The notes: generated by a model from the letters alone, not told the origin. A stretch of 64,000 nucleotides of DNA from Nymphaea colorata (GCF_008831285.2 NC_045147.1:954001-1018000); one strand, 5' to 3'. Numbered from the stretch's first letter, positions 42,591 to 56,105 are shown. Translations and numbers: made by a program.

Positions 42591-42839
42591 AACAACTAGA
42601 ACTTACTTGAAGCCTGTTTTTTGGTTGACGCCGGTGCAGTCGTCGGAGACACTACTTTTGCCGGAATAGTTAACGAAAATCGTAGATGAGGGTTAACCCT
42701 CGTCCCTCCCCGTTAAACCCTTTGTTCTTCCTTATCGAGGGACGAGGGTTTCTTTTCTATAACATGCTGCCTATTACCAAAAGCCCCAACATTTGTTCGT
42801 TTTTCACATCGATGCACATAAAACTCGACGGGTTTAATC

Positions 42840-43095
42840 CCACCCGCAACTCGTTCCAAGTGAACGAGTCGCAACATTAACCCATCTGAGTTTCTGTGAA
42901 AAACAAATTCAACATAACTCGTTCCGAGTCTTCTTTCACTCGTGACTGGACCGAATCAACCGAGTCACGGCCAAACCCTACCGCGTTTTACGCTTAAAAC
43001 GATTCCCCCTACTAAGTTAACCTGGTAGGGAGGGGAGCCGAGCCGAGCCGAGTCAACGAGCTGACTCCGCAGGCTTTTAAACGTTGATACAAACT
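42840..43095. repeat. Candidate terminal inverted repeat, family A, right-end type
   Basis: Contains GACTCG/GAGTCG words (AACTCGTTCCGAGTC, CGAGTCACGG, GCCGAGCCGAGCCGAGTC) and ends GACTCCGCAGGCTTTTAAACG. In reverse complement this resembles the left-end type at 33174 and 52759 (TTTTAAGCC followed by GACTC). Confidence 0.4.
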
Positions 43096-43140
43096 TTTTG
43101 CTGACTCCGCAAGTTTTTAAACGTTGATACAAACTTTTTG
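43061..43140. repeat. 40 bp tandem duplication
   Basis: CTGACTCCGCAGGCTTTTAA plus its next 20 bp occurs twice in a row (43061-43100 and 43101-43140) with two substitutions. Confidence 0.95.
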
Positions 43141-43806
43141 AGACCAAATAAGCACACCTGCTTCTGTTTGACATTCAACATTAAGAATGACATGTTTGAA
43201 ATTGAAGTAGATTTATAAGACACTTTTTAAGTGTATTATGAATCTACCCCTCTAATTTTGAAGCAAATTCTTTAAACACTCACACGTTGTCCTTAATGCA
43301 AAGCAGTCGGGAAAGAAGCACCAACGAACAACAGTCAATTGAAAAATCAAGCGACAGAGGTCTTCCTATTTTATTGTGTGAAAAGAAGAAATAATGGAAA
43401 AAAAAAAAAGCCCGAAATAATGGTTGCGCCTTCGTGAAATTTCAGCAGTTTCTGACTAATATTGAATCAGTACAGTACACCCCTGGCGCCGCAGAGGAAT
43501 TACTCTGAATTTGCTCGGCCAAACCCTCTCAAGGGCCATCTGAAGAATAAATCCATCTTTGGGAGTGCGATTCGACAAAGCTAACTCCCAAATGTTAATG
43601 TGACTGATGCCACTTTAAGCGGCTCTCTATAAAACCCGCAGAATAGCTCCAAAATGTCTAATTAAACAACACAGGACACTCAGCCTCCCACCTTTTCCCT
43701 TACGATGGGCTACTGGTTCTTCATCCTCACAACGGACTGGTTGCGCAGCTGTGCACCAAACATCGGGACTTCGTGTCAGTCTATTAATCGCCAAAGCGCC
43801 CATAGA
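43141..43806. other. RPA1 3' region and spacer
   Basis: AT-rich sequence without a recognised gene. The part nearest 43806 is presumably the RPA1 3' UTR on the minus strand. Confidence 0.45.
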
Positions 43807-46160
43807 TTATTCATTTTTCTGAAGTAAAGACAGGAGATGCTTAGTCTCAGCAGAAAAGTTTAATTTTTCTGATTTAACAACAGTGGCTTTTGTCTGCTGC
43901 TCATCACCATAAATCTCTTCTTTAATTTTGAGCTTGAATAGATATTGTCTAAATAGAGCATTCTTTATAATCTCTCCAAACCTAGTGTCATCCTCTTTCT
44001 CATATTTCAACAAGTACAGTTCCTTTGCAGAACATCCTAGTATCTGCTCCCCTGACTCCTGGAAGGCCGTAACCCATGTCACGCCAGTGTGATCTTGAAC
44101 TTGGGCCTGAAGAATGTACCTGTAATCGCATTCTAAGAAATCTTGATTGCACCTTTCACAATGCCACCCACCAACGGTAGTCTTTGTAACCTTTCTGTTG
44201 CATTGCCTATCTCCCGCCATTAAAGGACAAGCAGTGTAGCAGAACGTATCCACCTTTATGTAAGAGAGGGCTGCTTTAATCGTCACCCAATCTGGCTTAC
44301 CCATTCTTCCAAGTCCTTCATCTTTAATTTGTGATACATTTTTCCGAATTTCATTTTGATAAAGAGGCATAACATCTCTAGAGATAGACTGCGATGCACC
44401 ATTTTTGCCTTCCCTTTCAAACCAATCTTTTAGCTTCTGCGACTCTGGGATATCAGGATCTATGAATAGTTGAGTGGTGGAAATTGTCCCGATTGTTTTC
44501 CCACTGAAGTCGTTCACTCTACCAGCTTTGACAGCCAAAACAGGATGGAGACCAGAGTCATATAAATCCTGCATTTCTCGACCTTCCTTGTTGCAAAAGT
44601 TTCCCCAGAGAGTTAACTCAACGCTTCGACCTGACATATCCTTGAGAGTGAGAATTCTTCTTAGAGTCTCCATGCCATTCTTTCTCAATATAGTAACACA
44701 CTGACCAACAGACACCAAAACTCCAATGACATCAACCACTGAAGCGTTCTCCATGTTCTCAATTTCGTTGATGGGCCTAAATGAAAAGTTTTGCTGGGGT
44801 ATAGACACATCCTCATCTGGACAACGATCCACCTTGGAGGTTGAATCCAAGAAAATCTCCCAGTCATTGTTAAGATGGTTAAAATTTCTCTGTGCCGGTT
44901 TGATGCTTCCCTTTGATAACGCATACACTCTGCCGACCTCTATAAGTTCGTAAAACCGATCTACAATTGAATTGAAACAAGTTGCCCGTATTTCACCACC
45001 ATCAGCATCAAGAAGATCAAAGGAGAATACCTTCCCGTCTCCCCTGGCATTGTTGTAGCGGCGGATATCGCCTTTGGCAGTTACTCTAGCCTTGATTGCC
45101 CACCTGCCCTGGTAAGGATTCAAGGCAGCCACAGGAATTATCCTTGCAGGCGCTTCATTCTTCATAATTGGACCTCGATTAGTGTAAGCTGGTGGAGGTC
45201 TATAAGAAGGTTGAACACCGGGTTTTGAGCAAAGATTACTCGTTGGACTTTTTAGTTTAACTGCATCGGCTGAATTTTCCAAAGAAGGCATACAAGCCAC
45301 ATCAGATGTCTGCTTATTATTGATTCCTGTCCCAGCTTCAGCACTTGTGCTGGCTTTAGAGTCTGCGAATGGTTTAGGATGACCAATGACCTCACAACTG
45401 ACAGAAATGATCTCCATGTTCAAAACCATGATAAACCTGTGAGAAAAATCCAAAAGAAAGTCATGTTGCTGTTCGCCTCTCTCAAAGAATCCAACGGCTG
45501 AAAGAGATTACCAATAACAGAAACAAAAATATGAAAATTGTTAATAAGACCACACAGCACAATTGACGCAACTGATCTCCATGTTCAAAAGCATACTAAA
45601 CCTCCAGAGAATCCAACAGATCAAAGAGATTACCAATAACAGAAATAAGGTATGCAAAGAAACTCGTTAAGACAAACAGCAAATTTGACGAGAGGAACAT
45701 TATTCTCTAACGATTATTCTGAATTAGGAATTTGTGTTGGAGTGACGGATCAACTGAGCGTCGGATCGATTGAACATCTGAAGTGTGAGATTCAAAACTC
45801 AGGAGTAGCCAAATTCCAGATTCTAAATTTCCACTAAAATAAGAGATAATTGAAAATGATGGACTTCCTAATCGCAAAAAGGGTTTTGCTCATGACGTTG
45901 CTCGCAAACTCCCTCGCACTAAAGGGTCTGTAACTTAGTGTCTTCACACATCAACCTATACCTAATTTTGCAATTAAATTTAACAGAATCGACCTGAGAT
46001 TGCGAGAAATAAGTGAATTAAGAACCGCTAGCAGAATCAATCGAAAACATCCAGTGAACACAATAAGAAATCAGGAAGACCTAAAAATTAGATGCAGTTA
46101 ATGAAACCGCGGGATTTCCACAGCAAGATTTCATCAATCCCCCATGCCCTTGGGTGTCAC

Positions 46161-46193
<33 letters not shown>

Positions 46194-46505
46194 GAGACAG
46201 ACAGACAGAGAGACAGAGAGAGAGAGAGAGAGAGACCTGCGACCCTGGACGGAGCTGCAGGTGTAGTCGATGAGTTGAAGGACGGAGCCTCTACGGAGAT
46301 GGCCGCCCTTGGCGAGGTCGTTGAGCTGGGAGGCGAGGACAGCGTGGTGGGAGCGGACGCCGTCAGAGATTGTAACCCTGTACCGCTCCTGATTACCGCC
46401 GAAAGCCATCATCCTGACAATGTCCAGTGCCTGCACCAGCGGTTTCAGGTCGACGTCACCGGCCATCACGGCCCCTATAGCGTTAGGGGTCAGCCTCTCC
46501 GCCAT
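43807..46505 (-). CDS. RPA1: Replication protein A 70 kDa subunit (RPA1)
   Basis: RPA1 is the large subunit of the heterotrimer that coats single-stranded DNA in replication, repair and recombination. Exon one (46505-46237) encodes residues 1-89, the N-terminal OB fold (LTPNAIGAVMAGDVDLKPLV, ERYRVTISDGV). An 800 bp GT-AG intron (46236-45437) follows, and exon two (45436-43807) encodes the rest, 632 residues in total, normal for plants. Further domains are a linker, DBD-A (about 189-289; PYQGRWAIKARV, FDLLDADGGEIRATCFN), DBD-B (about 312-419; VDVIGVLVSVG, SGRSVELTLWG) and DBD-C (about 469-629) with a zinc site of Cys493, 502, 516 and 519. I chose the ATG at 46505 because MAERLTPNAI is the usual RPA1 start. 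No C-terminal zinc-knuckle extension, so not of the RPA1C/E type. No defect seen. Confidence 0.96.
46160..46236. repeat. (GA)n/(CT)n microsatellite at the RPA1 donor site
   Basis: The GA tract on the plus strand is CT-rich on the transcribed-sense minus strand and begins in the donor itself: exon ...GCAG, intron GTCTCTCTCT. It is interrupted by a few GACAGA units. Confidence 0.95.
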
Positions 46506-47330
46506 CACCTCCTCCTCCCTCTTCTGGTTTTGATTTTCCTGAGAAGCCACAAGGCAGATTCAGGAGACAGGGAGGCGTTCCATCACGGTTCCTCTCCGGG
46601 GTTTGTTGGGCTGTCGTGTGTTCATACTGACCAATGATACCACCGCCTGAATTTGTAGTCCGGATCGTGCAACAACTGTTTCTGAAACGTTCCACCATTA
46701 TTTCTGTTCGTATATAGATCGTCAAAATATCGGATCGATAAATTCCCAAGCTTCCCAAAACAGGTCTGCTGGATCTCCAACCCTTTTATTAATCGAGTAC
46801 ATAATATGTACAAATGAAACAATGGAATGAAGAGTGTGCTAAACACTGCAATTAGATCTATCTCTCCTACTTTGAAAGAGGGGTGAAGACAGGGTGTAGA
46901 TCAAGTGTGGACAATTGCCTATAGAGATTTCCATATTGATATTTTAAGGAATTTTTTTTGTTTATATAATAGTTTCCCTTAAAAATTTAAAATTTTATAC
47001 ATAGTGCCCCTTAGCCAAAATTCTCTCACCCTGCACCCATGCCTGCAGCCTCCGCCTAGGCCAGGCCATCGAGGTCCAAGGTGGGTCTCAGCCGGGCCTA
47101 ACTTGATTTTAATGAAAAAACATTTAAAATATATAAATTTAATATATAAATATATAATTATATTGAAAATATATAAAAAAAGTAATAAAAAATAATATAT
47201 ATATATATATATATATTGTCTGCACAACCCGACTCAGCCGGGCCCAAGAAGTTGTTGAACTGCTTCGAGGTCTTTTCTATGGCCCGGGCATAACCCAACC
47301 TGGGCTGGATACTTGAAAAGCCATCAGGCA
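46506..47330. other. RPA1 upstream region and spacer
   Basis: The part next to 46505 should hold the RPA1 promoter and leader (minus strand); no clear TATA was assigned. Around 47050-47330 a pair of GGCCGGGC/GCCCGGGC-rich patches flank an AT-rich core with a TA run (47198-47216), reminiscent of small GC-ended transposons but without definable ends. Confidence 0.4.
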
Positions 47331-47399
47331 CCCAGCTTGATACCCACTCTTAGAGCAATCATATATAGTTCCTCAATAATGTCTTTTAACTCTTAGAGT

Positions 47400-50300
47400 A
47401 GATGTGAAGGTAGCATTACATATCAATGTCATCAACAATAGATAAAATCACCAGGCGTCCATCCATCTTAGTAGACAGGTAAGGGACTTAATAGCTGTTT
47501 GAATTACTTTTTGTTAGACCTTCGTTAAAATCACCAGTTGTGACTCTACTCACCCATTTTCTAAATAAACTTAGAAAAGTCATTGTATTTATATAAAAGA
47601 AAAACCCAGTTTTCAATATCCAGTTGAGGCAGGAAAGGGAGTTCCCTTTTCCCAATGAATAAACAATCTCTTGCGTTTCTATAACATTGGAGGAATCCAT
47701 TTAGTAGAAATGCAAACTTGTACACCAAGTTTCTGCTTATATGTGAAATTTTTTTATTGTTAAAGATGGGTAATTTGAAAATAATGAACTCACCTATATT
47801 TTAAAATATGAGACAAAAGAATTAAAAGATGAGATTCAACATATTGATACGAGGTGCCATTTCTGACACCTTTACCACAGGCGACTGAACCAAGGGTTGG
47901 GTTTTATGTCATACTATTGTTAGGTATTAGTATATAAACCTAATAACTTTTATATCAATGCATGATTGACTTACGTTTAATTTGAAAAAATATGATGCAT
48001 TGACTAAGATTTGGAAAAGGCAGAGTTGAAAGGCCTTCACTGGACCATCAATCAATTAGAAATACACAAAGTATTTCTAGAGAACCCTTTCATCATTTGA
48101 GTCCATGCATACATGCAACCTAGGTTCACATGATGTATATTTTTAAAAGGAATACATGAAGAATAAGTTTAAAAATCAGCTTTTAAAGCTGGTTTGACCA
48201 AATTTTGAAATAACTTGAGATTTTTAAAGTTAGAGTTGGAAGACATTGGGAACTAGGTTTAAGATAGTTCTAAATTGATTTGTCCTGAATTTTGAAACGA
48301 GATGAGGTTTTAAATTATAATTGGGGAGCATTGAAAACTAGACTTAATTGATACAAATTAAAGACTTAATTGTTTGTAAAGAATTGAACAAAATTTAACC
48401 AAAGCATAAATAGAAAGGACAAGTCAAAACATATGAGAATTTAAATCTATACAAGAAAGAAAATCAAGAAATTTCAATTGAAACTATGTTAATTTGGTTA
48501 AGATTCAAATTTTCAGGATTTAATTGAATCTTGTAGAAAATCACCATCTTAGAAAGTAGTCCAAGAATTGAACAAGCCTGAAGGCCAGTGATTTCGAAGT
48601 TAGGGCTAGGCTAAAATTGTAAAAGTGAGATATGGAAGAAAGATTATCAGATTCGGGATAGAAGTAATAAATCACAACCCACTTGACTGATGTTGTTATC
48701 AAGTTTGTTGACACCTCATGAATAATTAACCAAGCTTTCTGGTTCACTTCCACAGCTCTAGGGATGGGGGAAGCCTCTTCACTACTTCAGCATCCCCCGA
48801 CATGATTTTCATCTACAATTTTGACACACAATTGTGATCATGGTCAAGAACCAAAACAACATGTCTAGCCTCACCATTACCTTCCTGTTGACTGTTGACG
48901 AGATCTAGCATGCGACCCAATACCGGGAAGTCATGCTCATTGTCAATGTCCATCATTAAAACCCAAGTTCGCCTCTCATTTCTATTTTACCAAAAAGAAA
49001 AAATTTTCAATCAAAGTTGCCCAATTAGCTTTGCATTGAGATAGATCTGCTATATTTTGACTAAAGCCAAGCTTGGCATATACATGTTCATCATAAGTCC
49101 ACAATTCAAATTGGACCAATGTGTGATATTAAGTCTTAGACTTCAACCCAAATATCTCCATAAGCTTCATTTATTTAGGCATTTTTTTTTGTAAATAATA
49201 TGTTGCTAAAGTTTTTTGTGTTGAAATAATAAGTAATTTATATTATTACTAAAATTTTTAAATTTTTACATTGACATTTAAAGGGTCCATAATCTTAATG
49301 ACAGCAATGAAAGTGACCTTGCAATGTACACAATCAACATTGGGTTGTATACACCGATGAGTGTGCAAAGGGCTTCTTGGTTGAGTTGCACAATTTGGTT
49401 AAGAGAGTTTTGGTGTATGTGGTCATGGTATCCTATGTTGTATTTCTTGTTCTTTCAAAAAAGTTGTTAAAGCTTGAAACTCACCTCCCCAATGAGAGTG
49501 CAAGTATTTCATTCTCTTCCCTTTACATTTTCAACATGTCCTTTGAATGTGGAGAAGATATGCAACACATATGATTTATTTTTCATGTGACGTAATCAGA
49601 TGTATTTAGAAAAACCTATCAATAAAAATAACATAATACTTGAATTGATTGACACTTTGAACAAGGGCAAGGCTCGACACATCTGAAAGATAACTTCTAA
49701 CATTTTCTTATAAGAGCCAATTTTATTTTGCAAAGGTAGTAATATCAGTTACCTTTTTGACATGCCTCACACACATGCTGACTAAAATGCATATCGTAAG
49801 GTAAATTGATTGAACTTAGCATGGACTCAATGATTTTCAAAAGAGAGTGCCCAAGTCACTAATACCATCTGAGATTTGAGCTAAGCTCCACGTTATTGCT
49901 TCTTTATTCTTCTGTTGCAGTTGGATATGATATATTTCACCTTTACTTGGTCTATGTTGCAGGACCTTCCCTACATCTTGTTTCTTAAGATAACAAGCAT
50001 TTAGAGTAAAGTCAATTGTCGCATCATTGTCTTTAACAAATTTATGAACAGAAGATAAATTCTTGGCTAGCACATGTAGTATACTATTGAGTTCAAAATT
50101 ATTTGAAATGGAAGAAGATTCAATGTGTTTTATGATCATCATATGTCATCACCTTTTTTTTTCAGTCCATCATTGCCATGATGGTTTGAGTATAGTGGCA
50201 TACATTTGACGAGGTTGGTGATTATGATGATTGGTGCCTAAATTAGGATGCTATGTTCTTCACAATCAGCTGAATCTCTAGAAGTAGTTGCATATGCTTG

Positions 50301-51000
50301 GGCTTTAGCATTTTGTTTTTACTTGAAAAGAGTAGTAAAATGATAACATCATTCATCATGTGACCCACCTTTTAACATATTTCACATAATTTTGATGTTT
50401 GCCTTGTTGTACACAGATTTGTACATATTTTGCTAACCAACTTATACTTACTTGCATGGTGCTAATAATACCCCATACTGTTAGACGATCTTACAGTAGA
50501 ATTGACGTTTACACAAATGGTGTCACTCTATTCACTAGAATATTCAAAATGTGCTTTTTCAATCAGAAGCAAGCAACAGATAAGAGGGATAGGATCCAAA
50601 TGCATTGCTATTGATGTTTGAAATGCCAAATTTTATGTTGAAAGCCCTTCAAGATTAACATATCTTTGATTCAACATCTGGCTTGGATGCTATTGCAAGC
50701 TAATGAAAGTGTTTTGGCTAATTGCACATATTCATCTATGTTTTTTTGTCCTTTATGCAGAAGTTAAAACTATGCTTTTAGCTGCATTACTCTTGATCTA
50801 GATTATGCACATATGACTATTTAAGACTTTCCTAAATGACATATGCCAGCTTCAAGCTAATGATGTAGCTACGAAGACTCCCTGAATGAGGATAATAACC
50901 AGCTCACAAGAAGGCCTTCTTAAGCCACTCTTTGTATTCAGATTCACTTCATTGAATTTTTGCTTTTTAAGGAGCAGGACTACTTCCATCAGCTAAGCCC
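47400..51000 (-). mobile_element. Decayed Ty1/copia remnant, gag to RT
   Basis: Minus-strand blocks run in copia order from high to low coordinates. A gag-like KGQKNIDEYVQLAKTLSLAC (about 50765-50705). The protease-integrase linker (NLSSVHKFVKDNDATIDF, GKVLQHRPSKGEIYHIQ) at 50070-49920. Integrase DRF and HSHWGGEFQALTTFLKEQEIQ with PHTP at about 49620-49400. An RT patch MDGRLVILSIVDDIDM near 47480-47400 in the position of the YVDD block. All are separated by stops and frameshifts, and about 1.6 kb between integrase and RT (47.7-49.3 kb) is too worn to assign. No LTRs were recognised. Confidence 0.75.
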
Positions 51001-51366
51001 ATCTGATTGTATTTGATCAGAATGGGCATAAATTTTCACTCCCATAGCAAGTGCCTTTCCACATTAAGTTTTATTGATAGAAAATGTTGATCTATATTAG
51101 AAAATTGCAGGAGGGTTTGATAGGCATGCCTATCCTAATGATGCAATCAAACATGTTCTCATGGTGGCTCTTATACCAAATAAGAAAATTGATCAATTAC
51201 ATATCCAAGAATGCAAAGGTTTAACAAAACGCCTATGTCCTCAGTGATGAATTCTCACTTAGTATATGATATTTCCTCTCATGATTTTCTCAATATATGG
51301 AGGCCTTGTTTAACAAACCATTTTGACTATTACAATGACATTTGCAATGAGAATATTATAGCTCAA
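51001..51366. other. Gene-free stretch
   Basis: Sequence between the copia remnant and the left end of the 5 kb element; nothing recognised. Confidence 0.4.
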
Positions 51367-52758
51367 TGAGGTAGTGTTTGATGGCCTGAAAATTTAGAAT
51401 TGGAAATATATTTCTAGAAATATATTTTCTGAAAAAATAGAATGAGAAAAATCTTTCTGATTCCCATTTTGATGTGTGTGTGATGACTTAGAAATAAATT
51501 TCCAGAAATTTATTTCTTAGTTTGATGAAAAAGAAATATATTTTCAGATTTCTAGAAAATTATTTTTTAGTTTGATAATAAGGAAACATATTTCCAGAAC
51601 ATATAATTGTAATGAAGAGCTCATACGATCTTCCATTTCCTTGTCAGTTACCACAGCAACTTTACAGTTCATGTTATGATCTCCTCGATAAATTAAAAAA
51701 GTGCAGAAGCAAACAAAAAGTCAGATATCCTCCATCCATATAAATACAACAACTCTAACAGCTGATCAACTCAAAATGAAAATACATACTCAGTGTCTAA
51801 TGGTTTATATGCATCTCCATGTTATGTCCACATACAGATTTCTACAGAAACATTGACAACAGAAAATTCCAATGATATTAGCAAAAACATAAGAATTAGC
51901 TGCTAGATTTTGCAAATAGTAAATAAATAATATTCAAGTGAATGGAAGAAAGCAATTGACTTCTTCTTATCAATGTCTGCAATTCCCACATACTCTGACA
52001 TTAAGTATAGGTGTAGTTTCAAATACAGGGTCAGCTTAAGTGAAAATAAACTACCACGGTTTTTACAGTATCTAATAATTAAACTTGAATAGCGTTCAAA
52101 AATAAAGGGCACAATAAGAAAGCTATAAATGAAAATGACAGCAGCATATGTTAACATGAGGATTTCATAAACAAGTTCATCTTTTAAATTTAGGCCAATG
52201 AAAATCTGAATAGTGTTACTCAAGGTCAACGATGTGAAAATTGATGCCATGGTATGTCATGAAATCTGAATCTACTGGATCATTTGTAGATGTTGAATCA
52301 GTTGTACTAGCTTTTATTGGCAATATCAACTTCAAATTCCATCAGAAAAGAAAACTAAGCAAAGGATTCTGCTATTATCTAAAACTAAGGCTGGAAGAGG
52401 CAGATCCAACAATGAGAGTTTTGATGGAAACTGTCTGGCTTTAGCTTAAAAGGAGTTTGATCTCCTTTTCTTGTGAATGCCTTTTTTATTGCACACATGT
52501 AGGTGGAGGAAGGACTTACTACATGCAGTTAACGTTGCTATAAGTGTGAGGTTGATCTTTATGTCATAAATATTCTTGGGTTGTAAGGGTGAAGTCCAGA
52601 ATAGCAAACTATTCATTCTTGCAATGGATTTGGATTATGTAGATTTGCTGTAAATAGCTCGATATATCCGTGCAATTTTGGTGTTTATGTGGTCAATTCC
52701 ATTCACTAATCTGGGATGCAAAGAGGAAAGTGACTGCCACTTGCAATATAACCTAAGG

Positions 52759-53245
52759 AAGGTTTTAGAACCCAGTTTAGGACTCAAGTCAAAAGAAACT
52801 GACTTGTGACTTTCTGGGTCAACTTAGTCACTGGCCCTGGTTTTGGTGACTTTACTTTTGCATGAAGTATAGTGTTTCCAATTCATTATAAGACTGATAT
52901 ATTACACATAATGTGTATAATAATGTATATGGATATATAAGATACAAATTTTAGTAATATATTTACTACAGTTATGCAGAGAGTGTGTGTGTATATATAT
53001 ACATATATATTTATATATATTACAATGAAAATTTGATATAACATGTAGTTTGGTGTCATTTACAAGTATATTTGTATAATATATGCCCTTAGATTATATC
53101 CGTGAATGATTCAGTTAAACCCACCTCCAACTCTTCCAAAAGTCGGGTGGCTCAGCCAAGTCTTGATACTTCCTGGTTTTTCCATTTTTTGATAAGGTTG
53201 ATCACCAAGTCAAGTTGGCTGACTCGGATGGGTTTTTGAACGTCA
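52759..53245. mobile_element. Small inverted-ended element, family A
   Basis: Left end AAGGTTTTAGAACCCAGTTT followed by GGACTCAAGTC; right end GACTCGGATGGGTTTTTGAA. In reverse complement the right end reads TTCAAAAACCCATCCGAGTC, an imperfect inverted pair. The core carries a TA-rich patch (52988-53020). It lies inside the 5 kb element, so it inserted there or was carried along. Confidence 0.45.
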
Positions 53246-55914
53246 ATCGTAACAAGCTTTCATGGGCTTTGAAAAATTTGGTGTGGTTTGTTGGTTTGGC
53301 ATATGATATTGAAGGCGTATAAATGATACCAGTTGTCCCCTGGCCTAGTGGTGACATTAAATGAGAGAGTCTAAATGGTATGCTTAACAAGTCTTACGGT
53401 CGAGGATTTGGCCAATGTTTTTAGATGAACTGATAAATTTCTTGCTTTAGTTTGTTGTTGCATAACTATACAAGTTTTGCCATTGACTACTTTGCTACTG
53501 TCTTTTTCACAACTTGAAGGTTGCCCACAATTATTTTGTATCTTTATTGTTCTACGTCCCCCTTCCATGCTAGGTTTACCATCTTGAGGGTGGAATATTG
53601 AAGTACTTTAAATAAAAAGAAAAAAATATACTTCATAAGGCAAATTACTCAGCCTCTAAGCACCTTTTCAACTTTAACATGACATTATCTTAGGAAGTCA
53701 GCCTCTAAGCATGTTTTCAGCTTTAACATGACATCGGAAGAGAAAAATGCCCTAAATCTTCACAGGGCGAGCCACAATAGACTATCAAAATCCTCATATA
53801 TCTCAATTAAAAATGTAAACCGATCTTATAAAATTTTGAAAAAACCAACTAAAAGAAGAGATTTGGTAAATGGGTCCAAGGCAGCATGTATAAATTACAC
53901 CAGCTCAAGCATTCATGGTACATAGAGAATAGCATTTAAAAAGAGAAAGAAACCTGAAAGATTACATTGTTTAAATAAATCATTCACACCACCACACAGA
54001 TCAATTACATTATCAACAGAAAACAAGAAAAAAAGGTAACGATCCTGTGAGCAAGATCGTCGTTTACAGTAACAATATGTACTCCTTTTCCACTCAGAGC
54101 ATTCAAATAAGCAGGTAAGATAGCTACAAGTGTCTTTCCTCTCCTGTCCTCATTTCTGCTATTTCTCCCTTGTGAAGAACCATACCACCTACACTAACAT
54201 AGAATGTTCCAGCAGCAAGAGGTAACCATTAAAATAAAACAAGAGATATTTTCCTGAAATTCAGCCATATTAAATACTATTTTTCCATATCTTCACCCAA
54301 AATGACAGATAACAAGGAAATCAGCAATCGAGGTTCTTTAGGAGAAATGTCATCTTGGCCCGTTCGAGTGAAATTAGGTAAAATTTAGTGAGAAGCTCCC
54401 AATTTCTCACTCAGAAGCTAGAGAAAGCATGAAAAATAACTTCATGTTTTGGAACACAAGTTGCACCAAACACCACATGACGATTTTACTTAAAAAGATT
54501 CAATAACCTAGTGACATGCTGTAAAAGACTGACCTTGTTACTTGCTTGTTCTTTGGGCAACCAGAGGCTGCAGAAACATTTAAAATATTATATGGATGAA
54601 GTTGATTAGTTAGGCAAACAAAGGTCAGTAGATGGTTTTATTGGACTTTATGGGACTGCGGAGGGATGAGGATCTTACAAAAAAAAAAAACAAATTCAAA
54701 TCACTAAATCAAATCTCTCATTTTTGTCTCTTCAACACCTTTTGGTGAACACAACACATTCAGTTTGCTTAAAAAATAAAACTATGTTTCAGAAGCAGTA
54801 ACTTGTTACAGTCTTGCTTTTCCTTCTAAACAAGGTGTTTTCTTTCACTACAAGTATCAATAGAGAACAAAAAACTGAATGCATAAAAATTAAAAGAAAA
54901 TTACCTACAAACTGCACATCAAAAGGACGTAAGCCTAAGACCCTTTTTGAAGCCTCTCTGACAATAGCAAATGCTTCTTGTCAATACCAGACATCATCTA
55001 TCGTAAGAAGCAAGGAACTAACAAACAACATTACAAGTAAAATGAGCTTGGTAAACAAATTTGAGAAATTAGAGAACATTTGCAGGTTAAAAATTTACAT
55101 GAGAAAAGTACTTATAATGTCCAAGCATCAGCATGCACAAAATAATCCACATACACATAGGCTATACATACTCCACCATGTAAGAAGCATAATTCAGCAT
55201 CAAAATGTTGTTAAATTTAGATCAGCAAACAAGACCTGTGATTTGTTTAGGTTAATGCTCAAACATTTGACAAAACGAGTGCAATTTGCGGTCTTCATGT
55301 CCTTTTCATTGTATGAATTGTGAATATCTTAATGAGATGAAGACGACATTGATAGAATGGCATTCTAAAAACTTATTTACCTTCAGTTGAAATCTAAAGC
55401 ACTTTTCTACCTCCAAGAGATGTTAGCAGACAATGAACCATACAATGAACCAAATGACCTTCAGAAAAACTTTCTAAATCTGTAAGTAGAAACTGCCCAA
55501 AAACAAATGGGGAAAAAGGATATTCCATAAACTACAGATAACAGCTACACCAATATGGTTACACAACACCTATGAATACACGTCATAAGTTGTTCAAACT
55601 TCAAAGTTTAAACTTTAAACATAGATGTACAACTTAACAAAAGCATGTTGGAACCAGTAAATACAGATGAAAACAACAGAAGCCAGTAGAGAAAGGAAGG
55701 AGCAAGAAGTAGACCTGAAGCAATCGACCGCAACGAGAAGGAACGGGAGAGGAAGAAGGATGATGCGGATTTGAAGAAATTTGTTTCTACAAGAAGCTCT
55801 TTTAAATACTATCAGAATCGGGAGTCATTGCCAAAATCCTTGTTTGCCCACATGGAAGCTGCTGCACAAATGAGAGAGGAAGAGACAGAAGACTTGTTCT
55901 TCAACAGTGGCAAG

Positions 55915-56105
55915 AGAGACGAGGAGGGGAGCAGGAGAGTGAGAGGGCCAGAGAAACGACGAGGGGAGAAGGAGAGTGAGAGGGCGAGGGAGACGACGAG
56001 GGGAGCAGAAGAGTGAGAGGGTGAGGGAAACGACGAGGGGAGCAGAAGAGTGAGAGGACGAGCTAGACGACATGGGGAGGAGGAGAGTGAGAGGGTGACA
56101 GAGAC
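55915..56105. repeat. GC-rich minisatellite of about 45 bp units
   Basis: Units of the form GAGAGTGAGAGGGCGAGGG followed by AGACGACGAGGGGAGCAGAA repeat about four times with variation. The run lies close to the right end of the 5 kb element. The reverse-strand frames over it are Ser/Leu/Pro-rich repeats, not genes. Confidence 0.8.

Noticed and set aside
41935-42595. Ser/Leu-rich minus-strand frames of 88-160 codons
   Set aside because: They arise from a purine-rich low-complexity block on the other strand and show no domain. A signal-peptide look is a composition effect.
47400-47700. Host gene frame on the minus strand
   Set aside because: Its VDD-containing patch sits where the copia RT active site should be in the 47.4-51 kb remnant, so it is better read as transposon.
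53325-53420. Possible tRNA-derived SINE head
   Set aside because: TGGCCTAGTGG resembles an A box, but the supposed B box is poor and no A-rich tail or target duplication follows.
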